A stretch of 64,000 nt of DNA from Rhizobium sp. RM (GTDB lineage Bacteria > Pseudomonadota > Alphaproteobacteria > Rhizobiales > Rhizobiaceae): assembly GCF_013390595.1 (NCBI RefSeq), contig NZ_JACAWV010000022.1, positions 806,001-870,000 on the forward strand. Direction: 5' to 3'. The translations under genes were made by a program, and so were the position numbers. The notes below the pieces were generated by a model. The model made no database searches, was not told where the DNA came from, and saw only the letters and a list, made by a program, of their open reading frames with translations. Shown in pieces: positions 27,265-36,724 of the stretch (the stretch's first letter is position 1; the number at the start of each line of letters is the position of its first letter).

Positions 27265-28914
27265 TTATCGCGTCAGACGCTTGTAAGCCTGGCTGCCAGG
27301 GTTCAAGGCATCCGGACCAAGGCGACGGACCTTGTCTTCCTCGTAATCTTCGAAGTTGCCTTCGAACCATTCGACATGGCCGTCACCTTCGAATGCCAGA
27401 ATATGCGTGGCCAGACGGTCGAGGAACATGCGATCGTGGCTGATGATGATGGCGCAACCGGCGAAGGCTTCGAGCGCGCTTTCAAGAGCACCCAGCGTTT
27501 CCGTATCAAGGTCGTTGGTCGGTTCGTCGAGGAGCAGAACGTTGCCACCGGCCTTCAGCATCTTGGCAAGGTGAACGCGGTTACGCTGACCACCCGAGAG
27601 ATTGCCAACCTTCTGCTGCTGGTCGCCGCCCTTGAAGTTGAAGGCGCCGCAATAGGCTCTGGAGTTCATGTCGAACTTGCCGAGCTTGATAACTTCCGCG
27701 CCACCGGAAATCTCTTCCCAGACGGTCTTGTTGGCATCCAGCGCGTCGCGGCTCTGGTCGACGTAACCGAGGTGCACGGTGTCACCGATGCGGATCGAAC
27801 CGGCATCCGGCTTTTCCTGACCGGTGATCATCTTGAACAGCGTCGACTTACCGGCACCGTTCGGGCCGATGATGCCGACGATGCCGCCTGGCGGCAGCTT
27901 GATCGACAGGTCGTTGATCAGTGTGCGGCCTTCAAAGCCCTTGTTGATGCCTTCCAGCTCGACCACCACGTTGCCGAGACGCTCGGACACGGGGATGATG
28001 ATCTGTGCGTCGCCGGGGCGGATGTTTTCAGCCGCATCAACCAGCTGTTCGTAGGCCTTGATACGGGCCTTCGACTTGGCCTGACGAGCCTTCGGGCTCG
28101 ATGCAATCCATTCCTGCTCGCGCGACAGCGCCTTCTGGCGACCGGCTTCTTCGCGGGCTTCCTGCTGCATACGCTTGGCCTTAGCCGTCAGATAAGCAGA
28201 ATAGTTGCCTTCGTACGGAATGCCGCGACCACGGTCGAGCTCGAGAATCCAGCCCGTGACGTTGTCGAGGAAGTAGCGATCGTGGGTAATCATCATCACG
28301 GCGCCGGGGTAATCGCGCAGGTGCTTTTCGAGCCAGGCGATGGTTTCCGCGTCAAGGTGGTTGGTCGGTTCGTCGAGCAGCAGCAGGTCCGGCTGCGACA
28401 GCAACAGACGGCAGAGCGCGATACGACGACGCTCACCACCGGAAAGCACGGTAACGTCCGAATCTTTTGGCGGGCAGCGCAGGGCTTCCATTGCCATTTC
28501 AACCTGCTGTTCCAGATCCCAGAGGTTCTGGCTGTCGATGATGTCCTGAAGCTTTGCGCCCTCATCCGCCGTCTCGTCGGAATAGTTCATCATCAGTTCG
28601 TTGTAACGATCGATGACGGCCTGCTTGTCGGCGACGCCTTCCATGACGTTTTCGAACGCGGTCTTGGTCGGGTCCAGGTGCGGTTCCTGCTCGAGGTAAC
28701 CAACAGTGGCGCCTTCGGCGAGCCAGGCTTCACCGGTGAACTCCTTGTCCTGGCCGGCGATGATGCGCAAAACAGTCGACTTACCGGCACCGTTCGGGCC
28801 GAGGATACCGATCTTGGCATCCGGGTAGAAAGACAGATTGACGTTTTCGAGAATCTTCTTCGCGCCATAGGACTTGTTCAGTCCCGACATGTGATAGATG
28901 AACTGACGTGCCAT
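27265..28914 (-). CDS. ettA: EttA, energy-dependent translational throttle (ABC-F)
   Basis: A ribosome-associated ABC-F ATPase that gates the first elongation step according to ATP/ADP (549 residues). Two ABC domains are present. Walker A motifs are GPNGAGKST near residues 39 and 350. Signature motifs are LSGGERRRIALCRLL and LSGGQRNRVHLAKML. Walker B segments LLLLDEPTNHLD and VLLLDEPTNDLD are each followed by the catalytic Glu. The arm/linker region lies between them. The length and the absence of membrane segments fit EttA rather than a transporter. Confidence 0.93.
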   Translation of the reverse strand: MARQFIYHMSGLNKSYGAKKILENVNLSFYPDAKIGILGPNGAGKSTVLRIIAGQDKEFTGEAWLAEGATVGYLEQEPHLDPTKTAFENVMEGVADKQAVIDRYNELMMNYSDETADEGAKLQDIIDSQNLWDLEQQVEMAMEALRCPPKDSDVTVLSGGERRRIALCRLLLSQPDLLLLDEPTNHLDAETIAWLEKHLRDYPGAVMMITHDRYFLDNVTGWILELDRGRGIPYEGNYSAYLTAKAKRMQQEAREEAGRQKALSREQEWIASSPKARQAKSKARIKAYEQLVDAAENIRPGDAQIIIPVSERLGNVVVELEGINKGFEGRTLINDLSIKLPPGGIVGIIGPNGAGKSTLFKMITGQEKPDAGSIRIGDTVHLGYVDQSRDALDANKTVWEEISGGAEVIKLGKFDMNSRAYCGAFNFKGGDQQQKVGNLSGGQRNRVHLAKMLKAGGNVLLLDEPTNDLDTETLGALESALEAFAGCAIIISHDRMFLDRLATHILAFEGDGHVEWFEGNFEDYEEDKVRRLGPDALNPGSQAYKRLTR

Positions 28915-29056
28915 TGTAGCGAATGCTCCAGGTCGGATTTTAAGTTCGGATTGGGAAATTTGCCGCTATGTAGGGTAAATGGGGTTCCGGGGCAACCTCT
29001 GGCACGACTATGACCCCATGATTATGACAATGTGTCAGCACGAAACGGGGCCAAAC

Positions 29057-29995
29057 ATGGACGAGATGGAATTCAGCCGCATCCAGAGGCTCGATGCTCC
29101 CTCCAGTGCGTCCATCGCCTATCGGCACCAGCCAACCGCCTTGCCTCAAGCCTGCGGCGTGCTGATGATCTGCCACGGCCTTGTCGAACATGCGGGCCGG
29201 TACAGACATTTCGCAGACGTCATGTCGAAACAGGGGTTCGAGGTCTACGCACATGACCATCGTGGTCATGGCCGTACGAGGGCATCAGATGCCCCGCTGG
29301 GCCGCTTTGCCTGGAAGGATGGCGCCAGCAAGGTCATCGCCGATGTGATGACCATGCGCCGAATGATTGGAGAAAGACATCCCGGCCTGCCGGTGATCCT
29401 GTTCGGACACTCGATGGGGGGCCTGATCGCGCTGAACACGGCCGTCAGCCACCCGGATGCTTTCGATGGGCTTTCGATATGGAATTCAAACCTCAATCCC
29501 GGGGTCATGGGACGGATTGCGCAGGTCATTCTGCGGCTTGAAAAAATGCTCAAAGGTTCGGATGTGCCCAGCGCGATCCTGCCGAAAGCGACGTTCCGGA
29601 CCTGGAATGCAAAAATGCCTGAAAAACGTACCCACGCCGATTGGTTGAGCCACGACAGGGCCGCTGTCGACGCCTATGTCGAAGATCCGCTCTGCCAGTT
29701 CGAGGCAAGCGTTTCTCTCTGGCAGGATGTTTTCGAGCTGTCCTACCGTGGCCCGAAACTGATGGAACGCCTGCCGAAAAACCTGCCGGTGATGCTTGTC
29801 AGCGGCGATGAGGATGCTGCGACCAACAATGGCCGGGAAATCGAATGGCTGGCGGAGCGTTTCAGGCAAGCCGGCTTCAATCGCATCGACATGACGATCT
29901 ACAGGGGCATGCGCCACGAGACGTTGAACGAGATCGGTTGGGAAGCAGTGGCGGCGGACTTCGCAGCCTGGTGCAGAAAGACCATTTCCGTCTGA
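29057..29995 (+). CDS. Alpha/beta hydrolase, monoglyceride lipase / lysophospholipase type
   Basis: Serine hydrolase of about 312 residues. The nucleophile elbow GHSMGGLIAL is near residue 120, the oxyanion-region motif CHGLVEHAGRY near residue 40, HDHRGHGRT near residue 70, the acid in LVSGDEDAAT, and the catalytic His in GMRHETLNE. This is the hydrolase_4 pattern of PldB and monoacylglycerol lipases. Several in-frame starts exist (28979, 29021, 29057). I chose 29057 because the conserved region begins soon after, although its Shine-Dalgarno is poor. It is divergent from ettA. Confidence 0.8.
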   Translation: MDEMEFSRIQRLDAPSSASIAYRHQPTALPQACGVLMICHGLVEHAGRYRHFADVMSKQGFEVYAHDHRGHGRTRASDAPLGRFAWKDGASKVIADVMTMRRMIGERHPGLPVILFGHSMGGLIALNTAVSHPDAFDGLSIWNSNLNPGVMGRIAQVILRLEKMLKGSDVPSAILPKATFRTWNAKMPEKRTHADWLSHDRAAVDAYVEDPLCQFEASVSLWQDVFELSYRGPKLMERLPKNLPVMLVSGDEDAATNNGREIEWLAERFRQAGFNRIDMTIYRGMRHETLNEIGWEAVAADFAAWCRKTISV

Positions 29996-30067
29996 CGGCA
30001 CATGTGCCTAAACGGAATAAGATTATGAATTAATATCAAATGCAATGTCGTCAGCGGCTGGTTATAG

Positions 30068-31087
30068 ATGGACCTGCGGTTGCACAACTACGCGAACGAA
30101 AGTGCCGTCTGCATGACATCAGGTTCCGCCTCCAATAAAACGATGACGACGCCGAAATCAGGCGGAACGAGTGTCCCCACAGGCATGTTGCTGATGTTTC
30201 TGGCGGTGATGATTTCGCCGATCATCGACATTTTTGCCAAGCTCGCCATCACGACCATTCATACCGTCGAGATCAGTGCCGCACGCTTCATCGTTCAGAC
30301 CTTGGCAATGTTGCCAATCCTCTTCATGCGCCCCGGCCCCCTGTCATTTTCGTGGAGTGGCACCGGTTTTCATATTGTGCGCGGCGGCATCCTCGCTTTG
30401 TCCATGGTCAGCTTTGTCGCAACGCTGGAATTCATGGAGGTCGCGGACGCCATCGCGATCTTCTTCGTAGAGCCGATCATCCTGACGATCATGAGCAGCA
30501 TTCTGCTCAAGGAGACAATTGGCTGGCGGCGGTATACGGCCTGTGCCGTCGGTTTCTTCGGCGCAATCCTCGTGATCCAGCCGAGTTTTACCGAAGTCGG
30601 CTATGTCGCGCTCTTTCCCGTTGTCTCGGCTTTCTGCATTGCCATTTTTGCGATCCTGACGCGGGTTCGTTCGCGAACCGAAGATCCGTGGAGCATGCAA
30701 TTCCAGACTGGCATGTGGGGTTTTGCGTTTTGCGCCCTGCCCATCCTGTTCAGCGATGCACTGGGCATGTCCGGCCTATCCTTTGTCGCACCCGATCTGA
30801 CGACGGCACTCTACCTGCTGGGTGTGGGCATTTCGGCAAGTCTCTCCGGCATTCTCAGCGTCTATGCCTATCGCGCCGCACCCGCATCGACACTCGCGCC
30901 GCTGCAATATCTGGAAATCGTCTCGGCAACGATCTTTGGCTGGCTGGTGTTCAACCACTTCCCCGACCCGCTGAAATGGCTGGGCATCGCGATTATCGTC
31001 GCCTCCGGCCTCTATATCATCTGGAGGGAGCGTCGCTTCGCCTCCAAACCGGTTTCCGATGTCGAGAACCAACCGCTTGCACCATGA
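30068..31087 (+). CDS. EamA/DMT-family transporter
   Basis: A 339-residue membrane protein with ten hydrophobic segments arranged as two EamA repeats. ISPIIDIFAKLAI lies near residue 55, and the conserved first-repeat end reads VADAIAIFFVEPIILTIMSSILLKE. The second repeat ends LQYLEIVSATIFGWLVF. The substrate is unknown. The true start may be the ATG at 30113, as neither candidate has a good Shine-Dalgarno. It is closely followed by the CoA-transferase and ThDP-enzyme genes, so it may export or import a metabolite of that pair. Confidence 0.8.
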   Translation: MDLRLHNYANESAVCMTSGSASNKTMTTPKSGGTSVPTGMLLMFLAVMISPIIDIFAKLAITTIHTVEISAARFIVQTLAMLPILFMRPGPLSFSWSGTGFHIVRGGILALSMVSFVATLEFMEVADAIAIFFVEPIILTIMSSILLKETIGWRRYTACAVGFFGAILVIQPSFTEVGYVALFPVVSAFCIAIFAILTRVRSRTEDPWSMQFQTGMWGFAFCALPILFSDALGMSGLSFVAPDLTTALYLLGVGISASLSGILSVYAYRAAPASTLAPLQYLEIVSATIFGWLVFNHFPDPLKWLGIAIIVASGLYIIWRERRFASKPVSDVENQPLAP

Positions 31088-31091
31088 GCTA

Positions 31092-32312
31092 ATGGCTGAG
31101 GATATGACCCGTCAGATCACCGAGAAACAACCGCCCCTTTCCGGCATCCGCGTTATCGAACTGGCCCGCGTTCTGGCCGGCCCATGGGCGGGGCAAATGC
31201 TGGCGGACATGGGTGCCGATGTCATCAAGGTCGAAAATCCCGAGGGCGGCGACGACACCCGCGCCTGGGGTCCGCCCTTTGTGGAGAGTGTCGATGGGGA
31301 CAATCTGTCCGCCGCTTATTATCACGCTACCAATCGTGGCAAGCGTTCCATCGTCGCCGATCTCAAGACGGAGGAAGGCTGCGAACTGGTGCGCCGCCTC
31401 GTCAAAACCGCCGATGTCGTCATCGAGAACTTCAAACGCGGCGGGCTGGAGAAATACGGCCTCGACTACGACAGTCTGAAGGCAATCAATCCCAAACTGA
31501 TCTATTGCTCCATCACCGGCTTTGGGCAGACCGGCCCTTACGCGGATTTTGCCGGTTACGATTACATCGTCCAGGGCATGTCCGGTTTCATGTCGATCAC
31601 CGGCGAGCCCGACGGCCAGCCGATGAAGGCAGGCGTAGCGGTCGCCGACATCTTCACCGGCATCTATTCCGTCACCGCAATTCAGGCTGCACTCATCCAT
31701 GCCATGCGCACCGGCGAGGGTCAGCACGTCGACATGGCGCTTCTGGACGTGCAGTCAGCGGTCCTGGCCAACCAGAACATGAATTATCTGATTTCCGGCA
31801 AGGCACCGGTTCGGCTTGGCAACGCACATCCGAACATCTCGCCTTACGAGGTCGTCCCCACCGCCGATGGCTTTCTCATTCTCGCCGTTGGCAACGATGG
31901 GCAATTCCGCCGCCTGTGCAAAATTCTCGGCATAGACACGATCGCAGATGACGAGCGTTACGCAACCAATAAGGCCCGTGTGGCCCACAAGCTCGATGTC
32001 CGACAGATCGTATCGACAGAAACGCTCAAATGGATGAAACGTGACCTTCTGACGGCCTGCGAAACAAATGCCGTTCCGGCTGGTCCAATCAATTCGATCG
32101 AGGAAATGTTTGCCGATCCGCAGGTACAGGCCAGAGGTCTGCGCGTCGATCTGCAAGCAGCAGATGGCACCACCATTCCGGGGGTTCGTACACCGATCGT
32201 TTTGTCGGAAACGCCCCTGCGTTACGAACGGCCAAGCCCGCGTCTGGGAGAACATCAGCAGGACGTATTGGTCGAGTTGGAGGAGATCGAAGGGAGGATG
32301 TCGGCACAATGA
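31092..32312 (+). CDS. CaiB/BaiF family (class III) CoA-transferase
   Basis: Class III CoA-transferase of about 406 residues, moving CoA between carboxylic acids. Landmarks: LSGIRVIELARVLAGPWAGQMLADMGADVIKVENP at the N-terminus (conserved in the family), ADLKTEEG, then YCSITGFGQTGPY. The putative catalytic Asp is in GVAVADIFTGIYS near residue 180. It resembles formyl-CoA:oxalate transferase in family but the substrate is unassigned. The start is ambiguous (31059, 31092, 31104). Its stop overlaps the ATG of the next gene by 4 nt, so the transferase and the ThDP enzyme are coupled. Confidence 0.85.
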   Translation: MAEDMTRQITEKQPPLSGIRVIELARVLAGPWAGQMLADMGADVIKVENPEGGDDTRAWGPPFVESVDGDNLSAAYYHATNRGKRSIVADLKTEEGCELVRRLVKTADVVIENFKRGGLEKYGLDYDSLKAINPKLIYCSITGFGQTGPYADFAGYDYIVQGMSGFMSITGEPDGQPMKAGVAVADIFTGIYSVTAIQAALIHAMRTGEGQHVDMALLDVQSAVLANQNMNYLISGKAPVRLGNAHPNISPYEVVPTADGFLILAVGNDGQFRRLCKILGIDTIADDERYATNKARVAHKLDVRQIVSTETLKWMKRDLLTACETNAVPAGPINSIEEMFADPQVQARGLRVDLQAADGTTIPGVRTPIVLSETPLRYERPSPRLGEHQQDVLVELEEIEGRMSAQ

Positions 32313-33961
32313 AGAAAACGGGTGGAGAATTGATTGTCGATGCGTTGAAGGCCAACGGGGTCTCGCGCGTCTCGTGCGTTCCGGGCGAAAGTTATCTGGC
32401 GGTTCTGGATGCGCTTTACGATAGCGGCATTGAGACCATCGTTTGCCGTCAGGAAGGCGGAGCTGCGATGATGGCCGATACCTGGGGCCGCCTGACCGGA
32501 CAGCCCGGCATATGCATGGTGACACGCGGTCCCGGCGCGACCAACGCTTCGGCGGGCCTCCACATCGCCCGTCAGGATTCCATCCCGATGATCCTGTTCA
32601 TTGGCCAGGTCCAGCGCGACGCACGCGAACGCGAAGCCTTTCAGGAAGTGGAATATCGCCGCGCCTTCACCGAATTCGCCAAATGGGTGGGTGAGATCGA
32701 TGATGCCCGTCGCATTCCCGAATTTGTCACCCGCGCCTTTGCCGTTGCCACATCCGGACGGCCCGGGCCGGTGGTGTTGACGCTTCCCGAAGACATGCTG
32801 GTGGAAGAAGTCGAGGCCCCGGCAGCCAAAGCCTACACGCCGGTCGAAAATCATCCCGGCCCGAAACAGATTGCAAAATTTGCCGAACTGCTTGGCAACG
32901 CCAAGCGTCCGATGGTGATCGTTGGCGGCACACGCTGGACGGAAGAAAGCGTTTCGAAATTCAAGGCGTTTGCGGAGCGCTTCAAACTCCCGGTCGGCTG
33001 CTCGTTCCGTCGCCAGATGCTGTTCGACCATCTCAGCCCGTCCTATGCGGGCGATGTCGGCATCGGCATAAATCCCGCGTTGTCGAAGGAAATCAAGGAG
33101 GCCGACCTTATCGTGCTTCTCGGCAGCCGGCTGTCGGAAATGCCCTCCTCCGGTTACACCATGCTGGATATCCCCTATCCTTCGCAGGCCCTTGTGCATG
33201 TCTTCCCGGAAGCGGAAGAGCTCGGCCGCATCTATCGCCCCGATCTCGCCATCTGCGCGTCAACGACTGATTTTGTCGATGCGCTCGATACACTGGAAGC
33301 GCCGTCCAACCCTGTCTGGGCAAATCGTACCGCCGCGATGCACGACGCCTATCTGAAATGGTCCAGCCCGCCCAAAACCGGTCCCGGCCCGGTGCAGATG
33401 GGTCCGATCATGGACTGGATCGAAGCCAACGTTGCCGAAGATGCAATCTTCACGAATGGCGCTGGCAACTATGCCACCTGGCTGCATCGCTTCCACCGTT
33501 TCCGCCGCTTCAACACGCAATCAGCGCCAACCTCCGGGTCGATGGGTTACGGTCTGCCGGCAGCGGTCGCCGCCAAACACCTGTTTCCTGAACGCGAAGT
33601 GGTCTGCTTTGCCGGTGACGGCTGCTTCATGATGCACGGACAGGAGTTTATAACCGCTGTCAGATATGGGTTGCCGATCATCACCGTGCTGGTGAACAAC
33701 GGCACCTACGGCACCATCCGTATGCATCAGGAGCGGGAATATCCCGGTCGTGTCAGCGCAACCGATCTCGTCAACCCGGATTTCGTCGCTTTCGCCAAGG
33801 CCTACGGTGGCCATGGAGAACTGGTGGCAAAGACAGACGATTTCGGCCCCGCTTACGAGCGGGCCCGCGCCAGCGGCAAACCGGCGATCATCGAAGTCAA
33901 ACTCGACGCCGAAGCCATTACCCCTGCCCGGACGCTGACACAGATTCGCAATCGGACTTGA
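32309..33961 (+). CDS. Thiamine-diphosphate enzyme, acetolactate-synthase-like
   Basis: A 550-residue ThDP enzyme with the usual three domains. The catalytic Glu is at residue 49 in CRQEGGAAMMAD. A central domain starts near residue 200. The ThDP/Mg motif GDG at about residues 435-437 runs to NN near residue 462 (VNNGTYGTI). Family members decarboxylate 2-oxo acids or oxalyl-CoA. Adjacency to a class III CoA-transferase recalls the formyl-CoA transferase / oxalyl-CoA decarboxylase pair, but the motifs are not specific enough to name a substrate. ATG overlaps the previous stop. Confidence 0.85.
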   Translation: MKKTGGELIVDALKANGVSRVSCVPGESYLAVLDALYDSGIETIVCRQEGGAAMMADTWGRLTGQPGICMVTRGPGATNASAGLHIARQDSIPMILFIGQVQRDAREREAFQEVEYRRAFTEFAKWVGEIDDARRIPEFVTRAFAVATSGRPGPVVLTLPEDMLVEEVEAPAAKAYTPVENHPGPKQIAKFAELLGNAKRPMVIVGGTRWTEESVSKFKAFAERFKLPVGCSFRRQMLFDHLSPSYAGDVGIGINPALSKEIKEADLIVLLGSRLSEMPSSGYTMLDIPYPSQALVHVFPEAEELGRIYRPDLAICASTTDFVDALDTLEAPSNPVWANRTAAMHDAYLKWSSPPKTGPGPVQMGPIMDWIEANVAEDAIFTNGAGNYATWLHRFHRFRRFNTQSAPTSGSMGYGLPAAVAAKHLFPEREVVCFAGDGCFMMHGQEFITAVRYGLPIITVLVNNGTYGTIRMHQEREYPGRVSATDLVNPDFVAFAKAYGGHGELVAKTDDFGPAYERARASGKPAIIEVKLDAEAITPARTLTQIRNRT

Positions 33962-34028
33962 TAAGAGCCATGGACAAGCCTCCGGCATGATGTAAATCCT
34001 GACTTGATTTAAAAACTCAGGAAACAGC

Positions 34029-34793
34029 ATGCCGGATCAAGTCTCGCCTGTTATTACGCCCCGCGGCGCAAAAATCGAAGCCTCGGCTGGCGCACCGTTC
34101 GAGGCCGTGCGCGTTGCCCGCGATGTCCTGCACACATCCCGTATTGCAGCGCTTGCGACGCTGGACCCGGTCAGCGGATACCCCTATACGACGGCAACCA
34201 ACGTTGCGATCGACCCGGATGGGACGCCGTTCTTTTTCGCAGCACGACTGGCATTGCACGCCCGCAATATCGAAGCCGACCCACGTATTTCCCTGACATT
34301 GGCCCCCTTCAACAAGGGCGATGCGCTGACCTTGCCGAGACTGACTCTGGTGGGCAAGGCCGAACTGATTGGCGAAGACGATGTCCCAGACGCAAAGGCG
34401 CGTTACATCGCGCGTTATCCGAAGGCGAAACTCTATTTGTCGTTACCGGACACCCAGCTCTACCGGTTGCGAATCGAGGGTGTGCAGATCAATGGTGGCC
34501 CGGCCCGTAACGCGAGCAACATCACGCCCGATGACCTGAAGACGGAGCTCTCCGGTGCTGAAGAGCTGATGGCGGCAGCAGAGACGGAAGCCACGCGCCT
34601 GAACGCCATCAAGGGTGAAGCCTCTCGCCTCGCGGTTCTGGCAGGCGCCAAAACCGGGCGCTGGTCGATTACGACGATCGATCCCGACGGCATCAATCTT
34701 GCCTCTGCCAGCGACCTCGCCCGGCTCTGGTTCGACACGCGTGTGGAGACCCTGAACCAATTTGCCAAGGCTTTAAGCCAGCCTTCGAATTGA
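34029..34793 (+). CDS. HugZ-like heme/flavin-binding split-barrel protein
   Basis: A 254-residue protein of the pyridoxamine-phosphate-oxidase-like split-barrel fold. The N-terminal barrel reads SRIAALATLDPVSGYPYTTATNVAIDPDG and FFAARLALHARNIEADPRISLTL. The C-terminal DUF2470-type region (about residues 175-250) has GVQINGGPARNASNI before it. Such proteins include HugZ/HutZ heme-degrading enzymes. It stands alone between the ThDP enzyme and a terminator, with no heme-uptake genes nearby, so the role in iron acquisition is only family-based. Confidence 0.75.
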   Translation: MPDQVSPVITPRGAKIEASAGAPFEAVRVARDVLHTSRIAALATLDPVSGYPYTTATNVAIDPDGTPFFFAARLALHARNIEADPRISLTLAPFNKGDALTLPRLTLVGKAELIGEDDVPDAKARYIARYPKAKLYLSLPDTQLYRLRIEGVQINGGPARNASNITPDDLKTELSGAEELMAAAETEATRLNAIKGEASRLAVLAGAKTGRWSITTIDPDGINLASASDLARLWFDTRVETLNQFAKALSQPSN

Positions 34794-34820
34794 CGGCACC
34801 AGGCGATTCAAAACAAACAA

Positions 34821-34858
34821 AAAGGCCGGTCGGTATTTCCCCGACCGGCCTTCTTTTT
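34821..34858. terminator. Bidirectional terminator between hugZ-like gene and ridA
   Basis: AAGGCCGGTCGG pairs with CCGACCGGCCTT around a 7-nt loop, with A-run and T-run flanks. It ends both the rightward HugZ-like gene and the leftward RidA gene. Confidence 0.9.
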
Positions 34859-34874
34859 CAGATCATCTGGCGAC

Positions 34875-35216
34875 TTAGAGAGCAGCCGTAACGATGAACT
34901 CAACCTTGTAGTCAGGCGTTGCGAGAGCTGCTTCGCTCGTGGCACGTGCCGGCGGGTTTGCCGGGTCGATCCAGCCTTCCCAGACAGCGTTCATTTCACC
35001 GAAAGTCGACATGTCGGAGAGGTAGATGATCGTCTGAAGAACCTTCGACTTGTCGGAACCAGCCAGAGCCAGCAGGCGATCGACTTCAGCAAGAGCAGAC
35101 TTGCTCTGTTCGGTGACGGATACACCTTCACCAACCTGACCGGCCAGGTAAACGGTGTTGCCGTGAACAACGGCGCCGCTCATACGCTTGCCCGGCTCGA
35201 TGCGCTTGATGGTCAT
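34875..35216 (-). CDS. RidA-family protein
   Basis: A 113-residue YjgF/YER057c/UK114 protein that may hydrolyse reactive enamine/imine intermediates. The family C-terminal signature is only partly kept (NPPARATSEAALATPDYKVEFIVTAAL): the ARxT motif reads RAT, with Arg at the position that binds substrate carboxylate, as in active RidA members. VYLAGQVGEG occurs near residue 22. The ATG follows AGGAG by 8 nt. It lies close downstream of the DUF442-type gene on the same strand. Confidence 0.85.
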   Translation of the reverse strand: MTIKRIEPGKRMSGAVVHGNTVYLAGQVGEGVSVTEQSKSALAEVDRLLALAGSDKSKVLQTIIYLSDMSTFGEMNAVWEGWIDPANPPARATSEAALATPDYKVEFIVTAAL

Positions 35217-35266
35217 GATATAAACTCCTGTTGACTAGCTTTTAAAATAACAATGCGTGCCGGCAG

Positions 35267-35605
35267 TCAGCCGCGCAGATGATGGGTCTTTTCGTAGATC
35301 GCCGTGGAGCGAGCGCCGGAACGGCAGTAACCGAGCATGGGGCGCTGCAACTCATCAAGCGCGTCCACCATGCCTGAAACCGCATCGGCATCGACACCGA
35401 AACGACCGACCGGCACATGCACGATAGTGATGCCGAGCTGTTCGGCGCGCTCAGCAATATCAGCAAAAAGCGGCTGGCCCTCTTCTTCGCCATCAGGGCG
35501 GTGGCAAACGATAGACTTGAAGCCCTGCGCCTTGATCTCATCAAGGTCGGCAACGCTGATCTGGCCGCTTACGGAATATTCGTCGTCGATACGTCTGATA
35601 TCCAT
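35267..35605 (-). CDS. DUF442 / TIGR01244-type phosphatase-like protein
   Basis: A 112-residue protein with a protein-tyrosine-phosphatase-like loop CRSGARSTAIY near residue 93 (C-x5-R), preceded by IVCHRPDGEEEGQP. This is the family found fused to beta-lactamase-like hydrolases (Blh) in Agrobacterium, linked to sulfide handling, and as a stand-alone small protein. The ATG at 35605 is selected because GGAGG sits 8 nt upstream; an ATG at 35611 is too close to it. It is 50 bp upstream of ridA on the same strand. Confidence 0.78.
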   Translation of the reverse strand: MDIRRIDDEYSVSGQISVADLDEIKAQGFKSIVCHRPDGEEEGQPLFADIAERAEQLGITIVHVPVGRFGVDADAVSGMVDALDELQRPMLGYCRSGARSTAIYEKTHHLRG

Positions 35606-35728
35606 CTTCATATCCTCCGATAACGCGGCAATCTCGCATCTGGGTGCCGCGCAGTCCTGAAATCCGCATCCGATGTAAGGGGTTAAAACGGGTGCGTCAA
35701 TGACGCGCCGTTCCAATTCAAAGGCAGT

Positions 35729-36565
35729 TCAGAGAATAGAAAAGCGCAAACCATAGGTGCGGTTTTCACCCGGCTTGAGCATGTTGAACTCTTGCGCGGC
35801 GCGCAGGTCATCGCGCCCAACCCAGCGATGCGATACCGGCTCGATGCCAAGCACATTCGCCGGGCTTTTCTGGTTTCTCCACATCTGCAGATAAGGCAGC
35901 GTATCGGTGCGAAACGCCACCTTGAGCGACCGTCCACCAATCGCGGCGATTGGTCCAAGCGTCAACTCGGCCCAGTCCGAGCCGCTTTGGCTCGCAGGCA
36001 CGCAAAATACGCTGCCCGGTTCCTCGCCAAAACGCCAGCTGTGCCCGCCATTTTCAAGCATGGCTCCTTCCAGCCTGACGCCATCATCGAACAGGCGCGC
36101 GCCGACGTTCATGTGATACATGTGAAAGACCGGCCGTATTTCGTCACTGGTATTGGTGACACTGTCAGAGAGGCTGACTTCGCCGCTTTGTCCATCTATC
36201 CGCCACTCACGCTCCAGCAGGGCCGTCCCACCATCGGCAAGTGTCACGGGAACCTCAGCCCGCGCCAGAGCATTTCCTTCCGTAACCTCGAATGCCACGA
36301 TCTTCGCAGGATGAGAGGAGAAGGAACCATGCAGCGGATATTTCCGGCCTTCGGAACTGCCTTCGATCGGTTCGGGATGGCGAATATGGTCAGGACCGCA
36401 GGTAAACAGAAAACCTTCAAGCGAGTGATCGATACGGGGATCACCGTCATCGGGAATGGCGCGCCCCGGCGCAATGTCGGTATCGCCGACGAACAGCGAA
36501 CCGATATCGAGAACGGATGTTTCATCAAGGAAAATACGTGGCGAACGTCCGGCCTGAAACTCGCG
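35729..36565 (-). CDS. Aldose 1-epimerase-like protein (DUF4432 type)
   Basis: A beta-sandwich mutarotase-like protein of about 278 residues. FTCGPDHIRHP, GRKYPLHGSFSSHPA and FHMYHMNVGARL resemble the galactose-mutarotase superfamily, whose catalytic His and Glu positions can be guessed at HGSFS and GIEPVSHRW. No ATG fits. A TTG at 36565 is preceded by GGAGGAGG with good spacing, so I used it; a TTG at 36610 would be longer but has no ribosome-binding site. No sugar-catabolic neighbours are present. Confidence 0.72.
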   Translation of the reverse strand, partial: REFQAGRSPRIFLDETSVLDIGSLFVGDTDIAPGRAIPDDGDPRIDHSLEGFLFTCGPDHIRHPEPIEGSSEGRKYPLHGSFSSHPAKIVAFEVTEGNALARAEVPVTLADGGTALLEREWRIDGQSGEVSLSDSVTNTSDEIRPVFHMYHMNVGARLFDDGVRLEGAMLENGGHSWRFGEEPGSVFCVPASQSGSDWAELTLGPIAAIGGRSLKVAFRTDTLPYLQMWRNQKSPANVLGIEPVSHRWVGRDDLRAAQEFNMLKPGENRTYGLRFSIL

Positions 36566-36724
36566 CAAAACAACCTCCTCCGTGGCAATAAAATCGCAGC
36601 GATCACGCAAACGCTATCAATCGTCAGCAAAATTAAGATTGCATTAACCCCGAATTCACCTTTTTCACAATAGGGTCAAGATTGCGGTGTGTTTGTCGGT
36701 GACCGAAACAAGGATTGCAGAATC

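Noticed and set aside
27376..29013. A 545-codon plus-strand frame opposite ettA
   Set aside because: It mirrors the EttA reading frame, has no ribosome-binding site and no family features. EttA motifs are complete on the other strand.
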